This document shows, one piece after another, positions 1 to 10,513 of a DNA stretch of 64,000 nucleotides. Source of the stretch: Peptoniphilus lacrimalis DSM 7455 (GTDB lineage: Bacteria > Bacillota > Clostridia > Tissierellales > Peptoniphilaceae); NCBI RefSeq assembly GCF_000378725.1, contig NZ_KB900372.1, positions 93,470 through 157,469 of the forward strand, written 5' to 3'. Under the pieces are notes generated by a model. The model saw only the letters and a list, made by a program, of their open reading frames with translations, made no database searches and had not been told where the DNA came from. Position numbers and translations under genes: made by a program. How positions within the stretch are numbered: the first letter of the stretch is position 1; every line of letters starts with the position of its first letter.

Positions 1-3000
1 GCTCTTGTTATATTTTTTTCAGGTTTAAAAGTACCGTCTGGATATCCGCTTATCCATCCTTTTGCTTCTGCTGAACATATTACCTTATATGCCCAATGAT
101 TCTTACTTACATCACTAAACTTAAGGTCAGCTTTATCAGCTAAGCTATCAAACCTTGATGCTATTGAAGCAAACTCTGCTCTTGTTATTGGAGCATTTGG
201 TTTAAATGTTCCATCTGGATAACCAGAAACTAATTTCTTTTCACTCATAAATGTCACTGCATAAGCATACCAGTCATTTTCTTTAATATCTTTATAAGGC
301 ATAATATATTTTCTGCCCTTTTCTGGTCTTTCCTTTAACAATCTCGCAAACATCATAGTTACTTCTGCCCTAGTCATTGGTTGATCAGGTCCAAAAGTTT
401 TATCGGGATAACCCTTCATATAAGCGTAATGGTCATCAATATTTAGGATTGGTTCTCCTATTTTTTCATAATAATAATATTTATGCTCAGGTTTTGGTTC
501 TGGCTTTGGTTCTGGCTTTGGTTCCGGCTTTGGTTCCGGATTTGGTAAAGGTTTAACTTGATTTTTTACAAGTATTGTATATTGGATTGTTTTATTATCC
601 TTTTGATCTTTGATAATAAAATCCTTACCATCTTCAGTTTGTTCTGCTTTCCATTTAAAATTATAAACTTCTTTTTTACCAGATTGTGAAGTTGCCTTTC
701 CTTTAAAATTACCATAGACATTACCTACAACTGTTAACTTACTTCCATCGGATACATTATCATTCACTTTAATTCCAGGAACTTTTAAATCTAAGGTATC
801 TGAAACACTTGTTACATCCTTATATAAATCAGTAAATTTAGTGTAATTGCCGTTTTTTAAAGTCATTTTTACAATGATTTTATTTCCATCACGCTTAAGA
901 TCTCCAGCTTTAACTTCAAAAAGTTTATTTTCTGTTAATGTTGCTTTTAAATCAGCAGGTATTTCTAATCCTTCTGGAATTGTAAGCTCTGCTATAAATT
1001 CACTTTTTATATCTTTTGTTGTTATATTGTCAGAATCTCCTGCATAATTATCTTTTAAAAGTTTTATTTGCTTTTTAATACTACTTACATCAAGTCTGCC
1101 AGTGTATTCAAGAACATCGCCAGCCTTAACTTCATGTAAGGCATTATGTTCAGTATCATCACCGATTAAAATATCTCCACCTAAAGTAAGTTCTTGTGGA
1201 AGATTAACTGTAAGATTAACTGTAAGATTAATTGAGTCATTATCATCTTCACTCTGAGTGAAGTCTTTTCCGTCTGCTGTTTGTTTTCCAGTCCATTGAT
1301 AATTAAATACTTTTGTTTTTAAATCTTTTGTTGCAACACCTATAAATGTCCCTGATACTTCTCCTTTTACTGTTAAATTACCTTGGGCTGTGTCTTTTAC
1401 TTTAATATTTGAAATTTCTAAGTCTAATTTGTCATTTACACTTGTTACATCTGTATATAAGTCAGTAAATTTAGTATAGTCTTTTTTAAGTGTCATTTTA
1501 ACAATGATTTTATTTCCATTAACCTCTGTACTTTCGACTTTAAAAAGATTATTTTCTGTTAAAGTAGCTTTTAAGTCTTTTGGTATTTCTAAACCTTCAG
1601 GAATTGTAAGCTTTGCTATAAATTCACTTTTTATATCTTTTGTTGTTATTTCATTTGAAGAATTATTATTGTTTTTATCAAAGTCATCTTTTAAAGATTG
1701 TATTTGATTTTTAATTGAAGAAACATCAAGTCTTCCATCAAATGTTAAAAGGTCCTCTTTATCTACTGGATAAATGCTATCATGTTCTGTGTCATAGTCT
1801 TCATTAGCCTTTTTAACAAGTAAATCTCCACCAAGAGTTAATTGAACGGGTTTTGAAACCATTATTGTATATTGGATAGAAGAACCATCTTTTGCTTCTG
1901 AATCTTTTCCCTCTATTGATTGGTTTCCAATCCACTTAAAGTCGAATTTTTTAATTGTATTGCCATCTTTAGCTACTGCAGAAAAATTCCCTTTAACTTC
2001 TCCTTTAATCGTGAATTTTTCACCGTCTTTTATTTTATCAAAATCTTTTAATTTTAGTCCATTAACTGTTACTGAAAGGGTATTATCTTTATCACCTGTT
2101 GAAAAAACTGCATCTTTTAATTTTTTATAATCAGTCATTCCGTCTTTAAGCTTAAATGTTACAGTTATTTTTTGTCCTTTTACTTTTGTTTCACTAATTT
2201 CAAAACAATTGCCAAGTCCCTTAGCTTCTACTTGTAAATTTTTAGGAGCTTCTACTTCTTTAGGCAAAGTTAAAGTGGCAGTAAATGTTGATTTTGTTCC
2301 TGTTAAAGAAATTTTATCAAAGTCTTTTTCTTCTTTATTAAATATTCCTTCAATTAAATTCATTTTATTTTTAATAGAAGATACATTCACTCCACCTGTC
2401 AAAGCAAATTCTTCATTTTCAGAAATGATTTTTATATCTTTACTTGTTTCTTTGCTGTCTGACCAAATATCAGAGTCAATTGTTTCTTGTGAAGAAATTT
2501 TATTTTCATTAGGAATATTCGGATCATCTTTCCAAGACAAATAGTAAGTTGTATCAGCAGTTATTTGTGGGTTTTCACCCTTCATAATAAAGCTAAAGAA
2601 TTTATAATCATCAAATCTTATTGCTTTTCCGCCAGCTTCTGCTCTATCTGAAAAATAATCCAGATTTGAAATCACAAAACCTGTTTTTGTTGCATCTTTA
2701 TCCGGTTTTAATTCGTTATGGTCAAGTCCGTTTAATAAATCAAATAACTTATCATTATATTTAGCCTTTTTATTTAATACTGCAACTTCGCCACCATTTG
2801 CATCTTTTTCAATTGTAAAGACATCTGTTTTAGTTTTAAAGATTGACCCTTCGCTAAAAGTTCCCCCATTTGCTGAAAAAGAAACTTTATATTCATTATC
2901 AGTGTATTTTGCGTATAAATCTATTTGACTTTGGCCTTCAGTAAAGTTTATTTTTTCTTTTGCATTATAAACTTTTCCGCTTCCGTCAGGAGCTGTTGTC

Positions 3001-4947
3001 CAGCCTGCAAATTTTTTACCTTCTACATTGAAGTCGGCTTTTTCTTTTACTATATCTTCAAAAGATAAAACTTCTATATTTTGTGCATCTTCACCTGCAG
3101 AAGAAATATAGTCTTTTCCGGCTCCATTATGGTAAATAACTGTTTTTCTTTGCCATTTTGCATAAACTTCTGTGTCAGTAGTTAGTTTTTCGTCCCAATT
3201 ATATGCTTTTTCTTCACCATTAGCTGTCTTGTAGAACCAGCCTAAAAATTTAACACCATTTTTATCTGTTGGATTTTCAGGTTTAACATTTCCTACTACA
3301 TCATCAAGTTTATAGCCTCTTATTGTTTTAAATTCTTTGTCTGCATTAGTATTATCAGAAAAACTTGCATCAGCATTATTTAATTTAAAAGTTACTTTAG
3401 CTCCTGGTACAAAAACGTGTTTTTTATTATCCTTTGATGGATTAACTACTGGATAAATATATTCTTGACCATTTTTATTTATTGGTTTTAATTCATTTAT
3501 ATTACTGTCTTTAAGAGTAAAATAAGATAAATATTCATCTCCATTTTCTTTACCATTTGTTGGAGTTGTAATATTATAGTTGTAAGTAGAATCATAGGCT
3601 ATTAAATATGATCCACCTGTTACTACATAGGTACTTCCAGTTCCGCGATTTGCTCCACCACAATCAGCATTTTTATCTATTGCATCTGTATTTACAACAG
3701 AATTTCCCTTAAAAGTTAAATGACAAGGTCCACTTGTTCTGCCTGTTCCATAAGATGGTGTCCATTGCATATTTGTAGTTTCAAAAGTTGAATCTTCAAA
3801 AATAACTTCTCCCGGCTTATAATTAATATTAAGTCCACCGTCAGTGCTGTTTTTTATTATGAATTTTGAATCTTTAACGACTAATTTTTCTGAAACCGTA
3901 ACTCTTGAGCCATCTGCTGTTACTATCGAGTTGTTTTTTATTTCTGATGGTCCTAGAAGTGCAAATGAATTTTTATATCCTGAAACTCCTTTCGCTTTAT
4001 ACACATAAAATTCAGAATTATCTAAATGTAATCCTCCTTTTAATGTTCCATCCTTTTGTTTACATGGATCAAAATAATACCACACATCTTTAGTTGTAAG
4101 AGAAGCATCTTTCATATAAAGTCCTGAATATTGCTCACTTGATCTAAGCTTACCTTCAACATAAACTGTACAACCAATAAACCAAGAATCAGAAGAATAA
4201 GAAAATCCTCTACCAGTTTGTTCTTTAGCAGAAATTTGTAACTTATCTTTAGATTTACCATTAATTTTAGCTCCGTCAGCCAAACTAAAAGCTATTTCAT
4301 TTTTATCTAAAACATAATTTCCGTCGTTTATCTCTGCTCCTTTTTTAACATTAATTGCTGTTTTATAGCCTGACATTGTTAATGTTGTTCCATCAGCAAC
4401 AGTTAAATGACTTCCTTCTACTAATTCAATTCCAGTTCCATTACCTTGCATAGTTACATCTTCAAGAAATTTTAATGTTATTTTTTTATTAACTGTTATA
4501 TTTTTTTCAGCTAAGCTAAGAACATTGAGAGTTCCCCCATCATTGATTACTTCCATTGCCTTAGCAAAAGTTTTAACCGGATGTTCTACTGAACCGTCAT
4601 TATTATCATCGCCTTTTGCAGAATCTAAATAAACTTCTGTTAGATTATTTCCTCCAGGTGCTTTTTCTGCACCACTCATTTTTTCTAGATTTTCAGTTAA
4701 AAAAATATCTTTCTTATTAACTTTATCTTTATTCTCACTTAGTTCATCAGTAGGTTTAATAATATTATCTTCTTCTAACTTTGCACTACTTTCCTTAGTA
4801 TTAAAATCATCAAACGATTTAGTGCTTATATTTTCATTATTAATCGGTAAATTATTACCCTCAGCATAAACCACCTCTATAGATGGTCCTATGATACCTA
4901 TAAGCATTAATATTGATAGAAATAAAGAAATAATTTTATTTCTCATA
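1..4947 (-). CDS. Large secreted S-layer-homology surface protein (C-terminus beyond window)
   Basis: The frame is open for 1649 codons from an ATG preceded by an AAAGGGG ribosome site and runs off the left edge. Residues 1-30 are a signal peptide (charged MRNK start, hydrophobic core, cleavage likely after VYA). Residues about 100-500 look like a right-handed beta-helix-type region. InlB/Listeria-Bacteroides-type repeats follow at about 550-700 (FLGWFY, FAGWTT, YAKWQ). Three tandem modules of about 215 residues, each beginning near a conserved VSSIK motif, start around 847, 1069 and 1280. A KPEP linker at about 1467-1485 leads to SLH domains (GYPDxTFxPxxxxTRAE) at about 1505, 1569 and 1634, the third cut by the edge. 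SLH domains anchor proteins to secondary cell-wall polymer, so this is probably a surface adhesin or S-layer-associated protein. Its ligand cannot be read from sequence. Confidence 0.9.
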
Positions 4948-5087
4948 CAAACGGACACCCCTTTCTTAATTGTATTTGTTATTTGATTATAACACAAAAA
5001 ATTATATATACATATTTTTTTAGTGTTCATATAAAAGACTGTAAAATAAATTTTTATGCACTAATTATTTCACAGTAGAAAATTTCA

Positions 5088-5107
5088 CAAAACCCCTAGA
5101 GATTTTG
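5088..5107 (-). terminator. Weak hairpin downstream of the GIY-YIG gene
   Basis: A CAAAA...TTTTG dyad with a CTAG-containing loop lies 25 bases beyond the GIY-YIG stop codon. It has G-U pairs and only a short U-rich tail, so termination is tentative. Confidence 0.3.
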
Positions 5108-5131
5108 TTTGCTATGCTTTTTAGTAGTTTT

Positions 5132-5536
5132 TTAGTTTCTTACTTTGTATCTATCTACATCGATAGCCATGTTAGTGAATTTATTCTCTAAATAAGAAAT
5201 TTCTGTAGGCCCAAATGAGTTGTTTTGTGTTGTTAACATAACTGCATCAGAAAAATAAATTTCATCTTTTAAGTGTTCTGCTACTCTAAATAAAACACCT
5301 TCACCATTTTTTCTTATACCAGCTTGACCTATATATACTTCGTCATCCCCATCATCATTCTTGCCAAATAAAAAATATACTCCACTTTGCTTTAAATCTA
5401 GTCTATCCTTACATTTATCAAGATAGGTTCTTGGAATTTTATAAGCAATACCTGTCCAATTTGATAAAGTACACTTTATTCTTCCAGTAACTTCCCCATC
5501 CATTAAAAAAAGATTAAAATTTTTACTATTTTTCAT
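5132..5536 (-). pseudogene. GIY-YIG nuclease family protein, C-terminally truncated
   Basis: This frame encodes 134 residues, starting at ATG after AAGGAG. The GIY-YIG core is visible as SGVYFLFG followed by VYIGQAG at about 50-76, with R84 and the later motif GPTEISYLE. Family members with this N-terminus (NLFLMDG, GRIKCTL, YKIPRT) are usually about 280-300 residues and continue through a DUF4357-type region. Here a TAA follows YKVRN, where relatives continue, and no matching sequence is seen afterwards. It is therefore probably a remnant. An active short form is possible because the nuclease core is nearly complete. Confidence 0.6.
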
Positions 5537-5639
5537 TATTTAGCTCCTTGTATATTTTATTGTCATCAATAAAAGCAATCTTTTACCTTAAGCTGTATAA
5601 ATTCCAGCTTTCATGTTTTAAATATCTATAAATAAATTT

Positions 5640-5985
5640 TTATATTTCCTCTAATCCTATTTGTTTCAAATAATTATATGTACCATCATAAAACTTAGGC
5701 TGTCTAGTAATATCTTCACGAAAACCTTTCGGTATAAATATTATCATTCCTTGCCTTGCTCTTGTGAGAAGTACTCTGTACGTATTTTTAAGAAATAATT
5801 TATCTTCATTTTTTAAAAAATTAATCTACTGTATCCATGTGTTTTTTTGTTGAAGCTTAGTCTCGCAGATGAATTATTACTACTAATTATCCCAAGGATA
5901 TTATCAATATCTCTGTTTACAAATTTATTAATATTATCTTCATAATATGAGTTTAATCTAAACTTGTGTGCTACTTTTGTTTAAT
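5640..5985 (-). pseudogene. Remnant of a DUF2075-type P-loop protein (C-terminal end)
   Basis: The last 60 or so codons read NTYRVLLTRARQGMIIFIPKG, followed by FYDGTYNYLKQIGLEEI and a stop. This is the characteristic end of DUF2075 superfamily-1-helicase-like proteins. Upstream, in another frame, HKFRLNSYYEDNIN resembles the region around the family's HQFR motif. Walker motifs and most of the roughly 400-600 residue protein are absent, and the two pieces are out of frame. It lies upstream of the truncated GIY-YIG gene on the same strand, inside a decayed stretch. The end segment is recognised well, the upstream segment only tentatively. Confidence 0.5.
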
Positions 5986-6028
5986 AATCTTAAAATCAAT
6001 AAAATGCTTTTCTTTGACTTAAAGATAT

Positions 6029-6090
6029 AGTATGAATAAAAATTCATATTTGTCAAAAGCCTAGTGATTGAGAATAGACCGATTAATATT
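6029..6090. repeat. Dispersed intergenic repeat, copy 1 (partial)
   Basis: The segment shares AGTATGAATAAAA and TTGTCAAAAGCCTAGT with the complete copies at 7.68 and 9.15 kb, then diverges. It has lost the leading CTCAA/TTGAG hairpin. Confidence 0.45.
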
Positions 6091-6104
6091 ATAATTATTT
6101 ATTT

Positions 6105-6365
6105 CTATTTTTTGCTATTCATTCCTATTATCATACCTAATAACATCCCCATAGACATCCCAACGGCTAAATTTTCTTTACCTAATGCTATTCCCACAGC
6201 AGTTCCTAGACACATACCAATTGCCATACCTTCAGAAATATTATTTTCACTTTTTTGTTTGTCTTCATTAGATTTTTATCCCGTTTTTTTCTTAGCACTA
6301 AAAACCGCATAAACAGCAAGAACGCATATTAAAAATACAGGTAATATTATTCTTAATATCTCCAT
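6105..6365 (-). pseudogene. Small glycine-zipper membrane protein interrupted by a TAA
   Basis: A strong AAAAGGAG site precedes ATG. The frame reads MEILRIILPVFLICVLAVYA, about nine more residues, a TAA at codon 30, then continues in the same frame to a TAG at codon 87. The part after the stop has a charged linker (NEDKQKSEN) and a glycine-rich membrane region (GMAIGMCLGTAVGIALG, then GMSMGMLLGMIIGM). One base change restores an 86-residue protein with an N-terminal helix and a glycine-zipper hairpin, so the TAA is probably recent or a sequencing error. The function is unknown. Confidence 0.55.
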
Positions 6366-6398
6366 ATTATATTCTCCTTTTAATAAAAAGTATCCAAG

Positions 6399-6576
6399 TT
6401 AGAAAACAATCAATCCTCTATCTTCATAACCATGTTCACTTGTATCATTAGCACACATTATAGGTCTATCAAGAGTCATAATTGTAGCAAGCTCTCCATC
6501 TATCTTTTCTACGGATTTTTTATAAGTACTATGATTTTCCCCTTGGTCTTTTTTAATAAAAAATTTACTACTATCC
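6399..6576 (-). pseudogene. Unrecognised ORF fragment (59 codons, no start)
   Basis: The frame is open between a TAG and a TAA with no plausible start. It ends with DRPIMCANDTSEHGYEDRGLIVF, which reads as real protein rather than random AT-rich sequence. It is probably the C-terminal piece of a lost gene. I cannot name the family. Confidence 0.3.
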
Positions 6577-6625
6577 TACATAAAACATCACATGTTTTTT
6601 AAAAGAAGGTTATTAAAATTTTTAT

Positions 6626-6695
6626 ATAAATAAATATCATATTTATATTTCTCAAAAGCTTTGTATGTGGGAGTAGACTTATAAATTCTAAAATT
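6626..6695. repeat. Dispersed intergenic repeat, copy 2 (partial)
   Basis: It contains TCTCAAAAGCTTTGTATGTGG followed by GAGTAGACTTATAAA, matching the second half of the copies at 7.68 and 9.15 kb. The first half is missing or diverged. Confidence 0.45.
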
Positions 6696-6846
6696 ATTAT
6701 ACTCTTAAAGCAGTAATAAGTATTACGAATGCCATCATTTCTTTTATAGGAAGAAGGTTTTTTGTTGCATAATACCATCACAAACGATGATTTATCACCA
6801 CCAAGTTTTATTTCAAATTGTGATTTAACGTTCTATTGGGGGTAAT

Positions 6847-7383
6847 TTAAACCGATTCCAAAATTTGTTTTATATTGTTGAGATTTTCAGCAAAATAAAT
6901 TCCCTCTTGTCGCTCATTGGAAGATAATCCTTTTTCAATCATATGATTCAAAAGTGCTTTCAAATCATTGTAGTACCCGTTCAGGTTGTAGATAATACAC
7001 GGTGCATCAAGCTGTTTCAATGACACCTTTGATATTACTTCTGTAATTTCTTCTAGTGTTCCCGTACCCCCTGGAAAAGCAATAAAAACTTCTCCCAACT
7101 CAATCATTTTATTTTTACGCTCCGCCATATCCTTAGTCACGATTAACTTAGTTAATCCGTCATGCTCAAATTCGTTTTCTATAAAAAATTCCGGCTCTAC
7201 ACCAGTTACTTCTCCTCCTACTTTCAAAACACTATCAGCAATTGCACCCATCAGACCAGATTTTGAACCGCCATAGACTAGTGCATTTCCACTGTTTCCA
7301 ATCCATGCCCCTAATTCTTCAACTGCTTTTCGTAAACATGGGTCACTTCCTTCGTTTGCTCCAAGATAAACTGTAATATTCAT
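6847..7383 (-). CDS. LOG-family (TIGR00730) Rossmann-fold phosphoribohydrolase
   Basis: The product has 178 residues, the usual length for this family. It shows the nucleotide-binding segment YGGSKSGLMGAIADSVL at about 38-54 and the signature FPGGTGTLEEITEV at about 103-116, which holds the PGGxGTxxE motif of LONELY GUY-type lysine-decarboxylase-like proteins. Characterised members release free bases from nucleoside 5'-monophosphates, the cytokinin-activating reaction. The bacterial substrate is often unknown. The protein should be cytoplasmic and dimeric. An ATG follows GGAGAG. The gene stands alone between decayed regions, so no operon partner helps with function. Confidence 0.85.
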   Translation of the reverse strand: MNITVYLGANEGSDPCLRKAVEELGAWIGNSGNALVYGGSKSGLMGAIADSVLKVGGEVTGVEPEFFIENEFEHDGLTKLIVTKDMAERKNKMIELGEVFIAFPGGTGTLEEITEVISKVSLKQLDAPCIIYNLNGYYNDLKALLNHMIEKGLSSNERQEGIYFAENLNNIKQILESV

Positions 7384-7677
7384 TAAAAATTCTCTCCTTC
7401 AAATTCCGAATTATCTAATATCTACTAGCTTCAATTTCACTGCCTACAAGAACCTAAAACTGTCGAGTTATTGGATTGATTGTAAGTCTTTTCCTTTTTT
7501 CAAAACTCACTCCCCATAAATTACATCTAATCTTAGGTTAATAGCTGACACATACTTTGCCGTAGATATGTTTTTATATAAAAAAACCAATCTTTTCAAT
7601 ATTTTGGCTACAAATATGCTCCCAAAAACTCCAAAATACTCCACTTTCTAATGATTACCCATTTTTTATTTACATCA

Positions 7678-7764
7678 ACACCACACTCTCAACATGCCTT
7701 GAGAGGTCAGTATGAATAAAACTAACAAATTTTCAAAAGCCTTGTATGTGGAAATAAATCCATA
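7678..7764. repeat. Dispersed intergenic repeat, copy 3 (full length, about 87 bp)
   Basis: It begins ACACCACACTCTCAACATG, includes the small dyad CTCAA...TTGAG and GGTCAGTATGAATAAAA, then CAAAAGCCTTGTATGTGG, and ends at AATCCAT. It aligns along its whole length with the copy at 9154-9240, with scattered mismatches. Confidence 0.65.
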
Positions 7765-7789
7765 GTTCTCTTTGATATCAAACCATTTA

Positions 7790-7981
7790 TTAATTTGAAG
7801 CTCTTAAATGGATAAATTTCTTATCAGTACTAGTCATTTTTCTCATTTGCCCCAGTATTAACAAGACCAATACTAACATATTAAATAAGATTAATTAATT
7901 AATTAAATTCCTACTAGCATTTGATATCAAGGACATATAGGAGATCACTAATATTATCATTTTCTTTGTAAAAGGCTTCAT
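7790..7981 (-). pseudogene. Short hydrophobic ORF remnant, frameshifted
   Basis: The sequence reads MKPFTKKMIILVISYMSLIS, a few more residues and a stop. In a neighbouring frame it reads NMLVLVLLILGQMRKMTSTD, ending RASN and a stop. It looks like two membrane helices of a small or degraded membrane protein. No family is recognised. The rest of the 7384-8006 gap holds only a dispersed repeat copy and AT-rich sequence. Confidence 0.25.
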
Positions 7982-8006
7982 TAAATCATTATCTCGAAAT
8001 GTCAAT

Positions 8007-9092
8007 TTAATTTGAGCTTATAGACTCATCATAAAAGTCGACAAACTGTTCAAACAGATCGACATCCAGCCTGTTGCTCCATCGCTTTCTATCAAGATGA
8101 AGCTCAATATACTTGGCCTTATCTTTCATAAAGCGCTCTTTATTTTTCTCCGCCTTATAATCATAGTCCAGGCTTGCGGTCCATTTTTTGAATGCATCAT
8201 TGAACTCCTCTTTGTAAGTGTTGTCGCCATCAACAAAGAAATCGCTGTGTCCTTTATTTTTGAAGCAAAGAAATGTAAATCTCGGATCGTCTTTATACTT
8301 TTCATAGTATAAATCGTATCCATATTGTATAGGAACCGTCTTGTCATCCTCACTGTGTGCGACCAAGATTGCCGCATCACTCGATTTAAAACCATCCATC
8401 GCTGTATTCGTAGCGTACTTTCCAAAATTAATCCACTCATGGAGTTTTACAAAAGGCATCATCACGCCAATAAAATTGCCCGCTTCTTCTTTTCCTCCGA
8501 CCTCAAAAATATCCGAAGAACTGTTGGTTCCACAACATGCGATCACCGCTTTCACCTCAGGGTGATACGTAAGTACACTACAAACGCAATAACCGCCCCA
8601 GCTATGTCCGAACAAACCGATCGGTAAATTTGGGAAATTTCCACTATCTTCGATAAAGGATATCGCATAATCCAAATCAATCACACCTTGTGGAAATCCG
8701 CCTACGCCTTCACCATCGCTTTCATCATTTCCTGTCGCATCGTAGGCGAATACATAGTATCCATGTTGCGCAAAGTAATTGATACAATCCATATACGAAT
8801 TGTGACCACCGCCGCCAAAACCATGTGCGAGAATAATGATTCCTCGCTGCTTGCTACCTGCACTGTACCAGTATCCCATGAGCATTTGCCCCTTATCTGA
8901 AGGAAACTTATAATTTGTGCATTTAAGCCTTTCAAAGTCTTCAACTTTATACATTAGCGGCTTGTAACTTTCAAATCGCTGATTGATGTTATCATTGTAT
9001 ATCATTGTTGAAAAAGCCCACAAAGCACCTACGATTAGTACGAGTACAGTGAGCACAATCATTCTTACTCTTGATTTTTTTGAGTTTCTCAT
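8007..9092 (-). CDS. Membrane-anchored alpha/beta hydrolase
   Basis: The product has 361 residues. An N-terminal charged segment and one hydrophobic helix (residues about 10-30, VRMIVLTVLVLIVGALWAF) suggest an anchor or uncleaved signal, with the domain outside the membrane. The fold is clear: the oxyanion strand ILAHGFGGGGH at about 87-97, the nucleophile elbow GLFGHSWGGY at about 159-168 (serine in GHSWGG), an acid near SEDDKTVP and the histidine in KNKGHSDFF. It resembles prolyl-oligopeptidase/BAAT-type hydrolases of Firmicutes. Substrate is unknown. GC content is higher than in the surrounding genes, so it may have a different origin. A dispersed repeat copy lies downstream at 7.7 kb and another upstream at 9.2 kb. 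Confidence 0.85.
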   Translation of the reverse strand: MRNSKKSRVRMIVLTVLVLIVGALWAFSTMIYNDNINQRFESYKPLMYKVEDFERLKCTNYKFPSDKGQMLMGYWYSAGSKQRGIIILAHGFGGGGHNSYMDCINYFAQHGYYVFAYDATGNDESDGEGVGGFPQGVIDLDYAISFIEDSGNFPNLPIGLFGHSWGGYCVCSVLTYHPEVKAVIACCGTNSSSDIFEVGGKEEAGNFIGVMMPFVKLHEWINFGKYATNTAMDGFKSSDAAILVAHSEDDKTVPIQYGYDLYYEKYKDDPRFTFLCFKNKGHSDFFVDGDNTYKEEFNDAFKKWTASLDYDYKAEKNKERFMKDKAKYIELHLDRKRWSNRLDVDLFEQFVDFYDESISSN

Positions 9093-9153
9093 TAGTATTC
9101 ACCTACTTTTTTCCCTTTTAGTATGTGCTTTTCAATAATATCCTTTCAAGCAA

Positions 9154-9240
9154 TACCACCGTCTCAACATGGCTTGAGTGGTCAGTATGGATAAAATTTT
9201 AATTTTTTAAAAAGCCTCGTATGTGGGAATATATCCATGA
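9154..9240. repeat. Dispersed intergenic repeat, copy 4 (full length, about 87 bp)
   Basis: It starts TACCACCGTCTCAACATGG, has TTGAGTGGTCAGTATGGATA and AAAGCCTCGTATGTGGGAA, and ends ATCCATGA. It matches copy 3 along its length. Confidence 0.65.
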
Positions 9241-9301
9241 ACTTTTTAACTATAGCTTAAGGTTATCGTTAAAAGGTATTACCTCGACAAACTGGGAGTT
9301 G

Positions 9302-9919
9302 TCAGCCTACAAGCTTACTCGCTAATTTGTATACTTGATTTATTTCTTTGCTTTCTAACTTCCAGTTGCAGAGTTCAGCTTTAATTAACTCTGGAAATTT
9401 TTTACTAATATCTCTTAAAGCATTCCCTACCGATTTTCTAACATATTCACTCGTATCTTCTTTTAATGCAGCAATTCGTCTGATAGCTTCATTCGGATTA
9501 TCTTTGAAATATGGTCTACTTGTCCATATTCTAAGTCCCTCTGTAACTGCTCTCCTTGTATTAGGATTATTGTTTTTTAACCATTCATCAATTATTGGAA
9601 GTGCTTTTTCATATCCTATTTTCTTGCAAAATTCATCAAATGCCTTCGCCAATACTTCCTGAACTCTCCAATTATCATCTTTGGAAACTTCATCTCTCAT
9701 AAATGCTAAAATATCATCTTGCTCTGATAAGTATCCAAAAAGAAATACACCATACATTCTAACTTGATAGGCATCAGATTTATATGCTAAAAATGCTAAT
9801 TTTCTTATATACTCATTATCATTAGATTTATAATCTGCAAAGGCTCTTTTTTCCTCCTCTTTGAAGCCATTTTCTATCAACGAAAATTCTTTTTCTAAAC
9901 TCACGATATATTCTTTCAT
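9302..9919 (-). CDS. DNA alkylation repair (AlkD-like) HEAT-repeat protein
   Basis: The product has 205 residues, close to the 220-240 usual for AlkD-type proteins. It consists of alpha-helical HEAT-like repeats, including MRDEVSKDDNWRVQEVLAKA, WLKNNNPNTRRAVTEGLRIW and DTSEYVRKSVGNALRDISKK. AlkD-family glycosylases remove bulky N3- or N7-alkylated bases without base flipping. Some relatives of this shorter type are uncharacterised, so activity is inferred. An ATG follows GGAGATGAAGC. It is single and flanked by the frameshifted GNAT gene. Confidence 0.7.
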   Translation of the reverse strand: MKEYIVSLEKEFSLIENGFKEEEKRAFADYKSNDNEYIRKLAFLAYKSDAYQVRMYGVFLFGYLSEQDDILAFMRDEVSKDDNWRVQEVLAKAFDEFCKKIGYEKALPIIDEWLKNNNPNTRRAVTEGLRIWTSRPYFKDNPNEAIRRIAALKEDTSEYVRKSVGNALRDISKKFPELIKAELCNWKLESKEINQVYKLASKLVG

Positions 9920-9966
9920 GCAGCTTCATCTCCTCCTAACTTCCAATTTCTCACTTTTCCACCTTT

Positions 9967-10403
9967 TTAAATCTTATTAATCAGCTTTCTTTTGAATACA
10001 CTGCAGCCATCATTTTCTCCAATAAATTCAAAATCATTTTTCATCGCAATTCGTTTGGAATTTTCCTGGTTCGGGGCACATTCAATAATCAAGTTTTCCC
10101 TATATTTGAATTACGCTTTATAAAGGCTTTTGTTAATTCATTAGCATATCCTTTCCCCCAGTATATCTTATTTAGTATCCAACCAAATTCGAAGGAGTCA
10201 TTGTCATACTCATGAAATATTACATATTCGATAAACTTCTGACTAAAATCTTCCACCGCATAAATCAAAGGAGGGTCAATCAGTGCGACACTGTTTAGAA
10301 AATCCGCTATTTTTTCCCATGAAAAAGGCGGTTCTATAAATTCCATGACATCTTCATCTGAAAGTAGATTATAGAGTTCCGTTAGATCATTAACTGTTTT
10401 CAA
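9967..10403 (-). pseudogene. GNAT N-acetyltransferase, frameshifted
   Basis: Residues 1-104 of the first frame carry GNAT features such as EFGWILNKIYWGKGYANEL, the acetyl-CoA-binding region where Q/RxxGxG/A is expected. The frame then stops at 10089. An overlapping frame continues the fold with LIIECAPNQENSKRIAMKND, then FEFIGENDG and a VFKRKL end, the normal GNAT C-terminus. One small frameshift near 10090-10095 explains both. The only start is a TTG with no good ribosome site, so the N-terminus may also be lost. Confidence 0.65.
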
Positions 10404-10513
10404 AATAATATTCTATTGTATTATTTAATTTATATTTTCAGTTAGAAAAACTGGGATTTGTTTTCTCACAGCATTCAATTTTTCTCATAAAAAACAATAT
10501 CCTTTCAGTCTAT

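Noticed and set aside
847..2544. Plus-strand frames of 66 to 111 residues
   Set aside because: All are antisense to the SLH surface protein, and their similarity to each other only reflects its internal repeats.
6064..6312. 82-residue plus-strand frame rich in IPI repeats
   Set aside because: It is the antisense of the glycine-zipper membrane protein on the minus strand, which has the ribosome site.
6599..6781. 60-residue minus-strand frame
   Set aside because: It overlaps a dispersed repeat copy, is rich in hydrophobic AT-coded residues, has no ribosome site and shows no family features.
8097..8944. Several open frames on both strands over the alpha/beta hydrolase
   Set aside because: They arise because this gene is richer in GC and so has fewer random stops. 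The 361-residue frame alone has catalytic motifs and a proper start.
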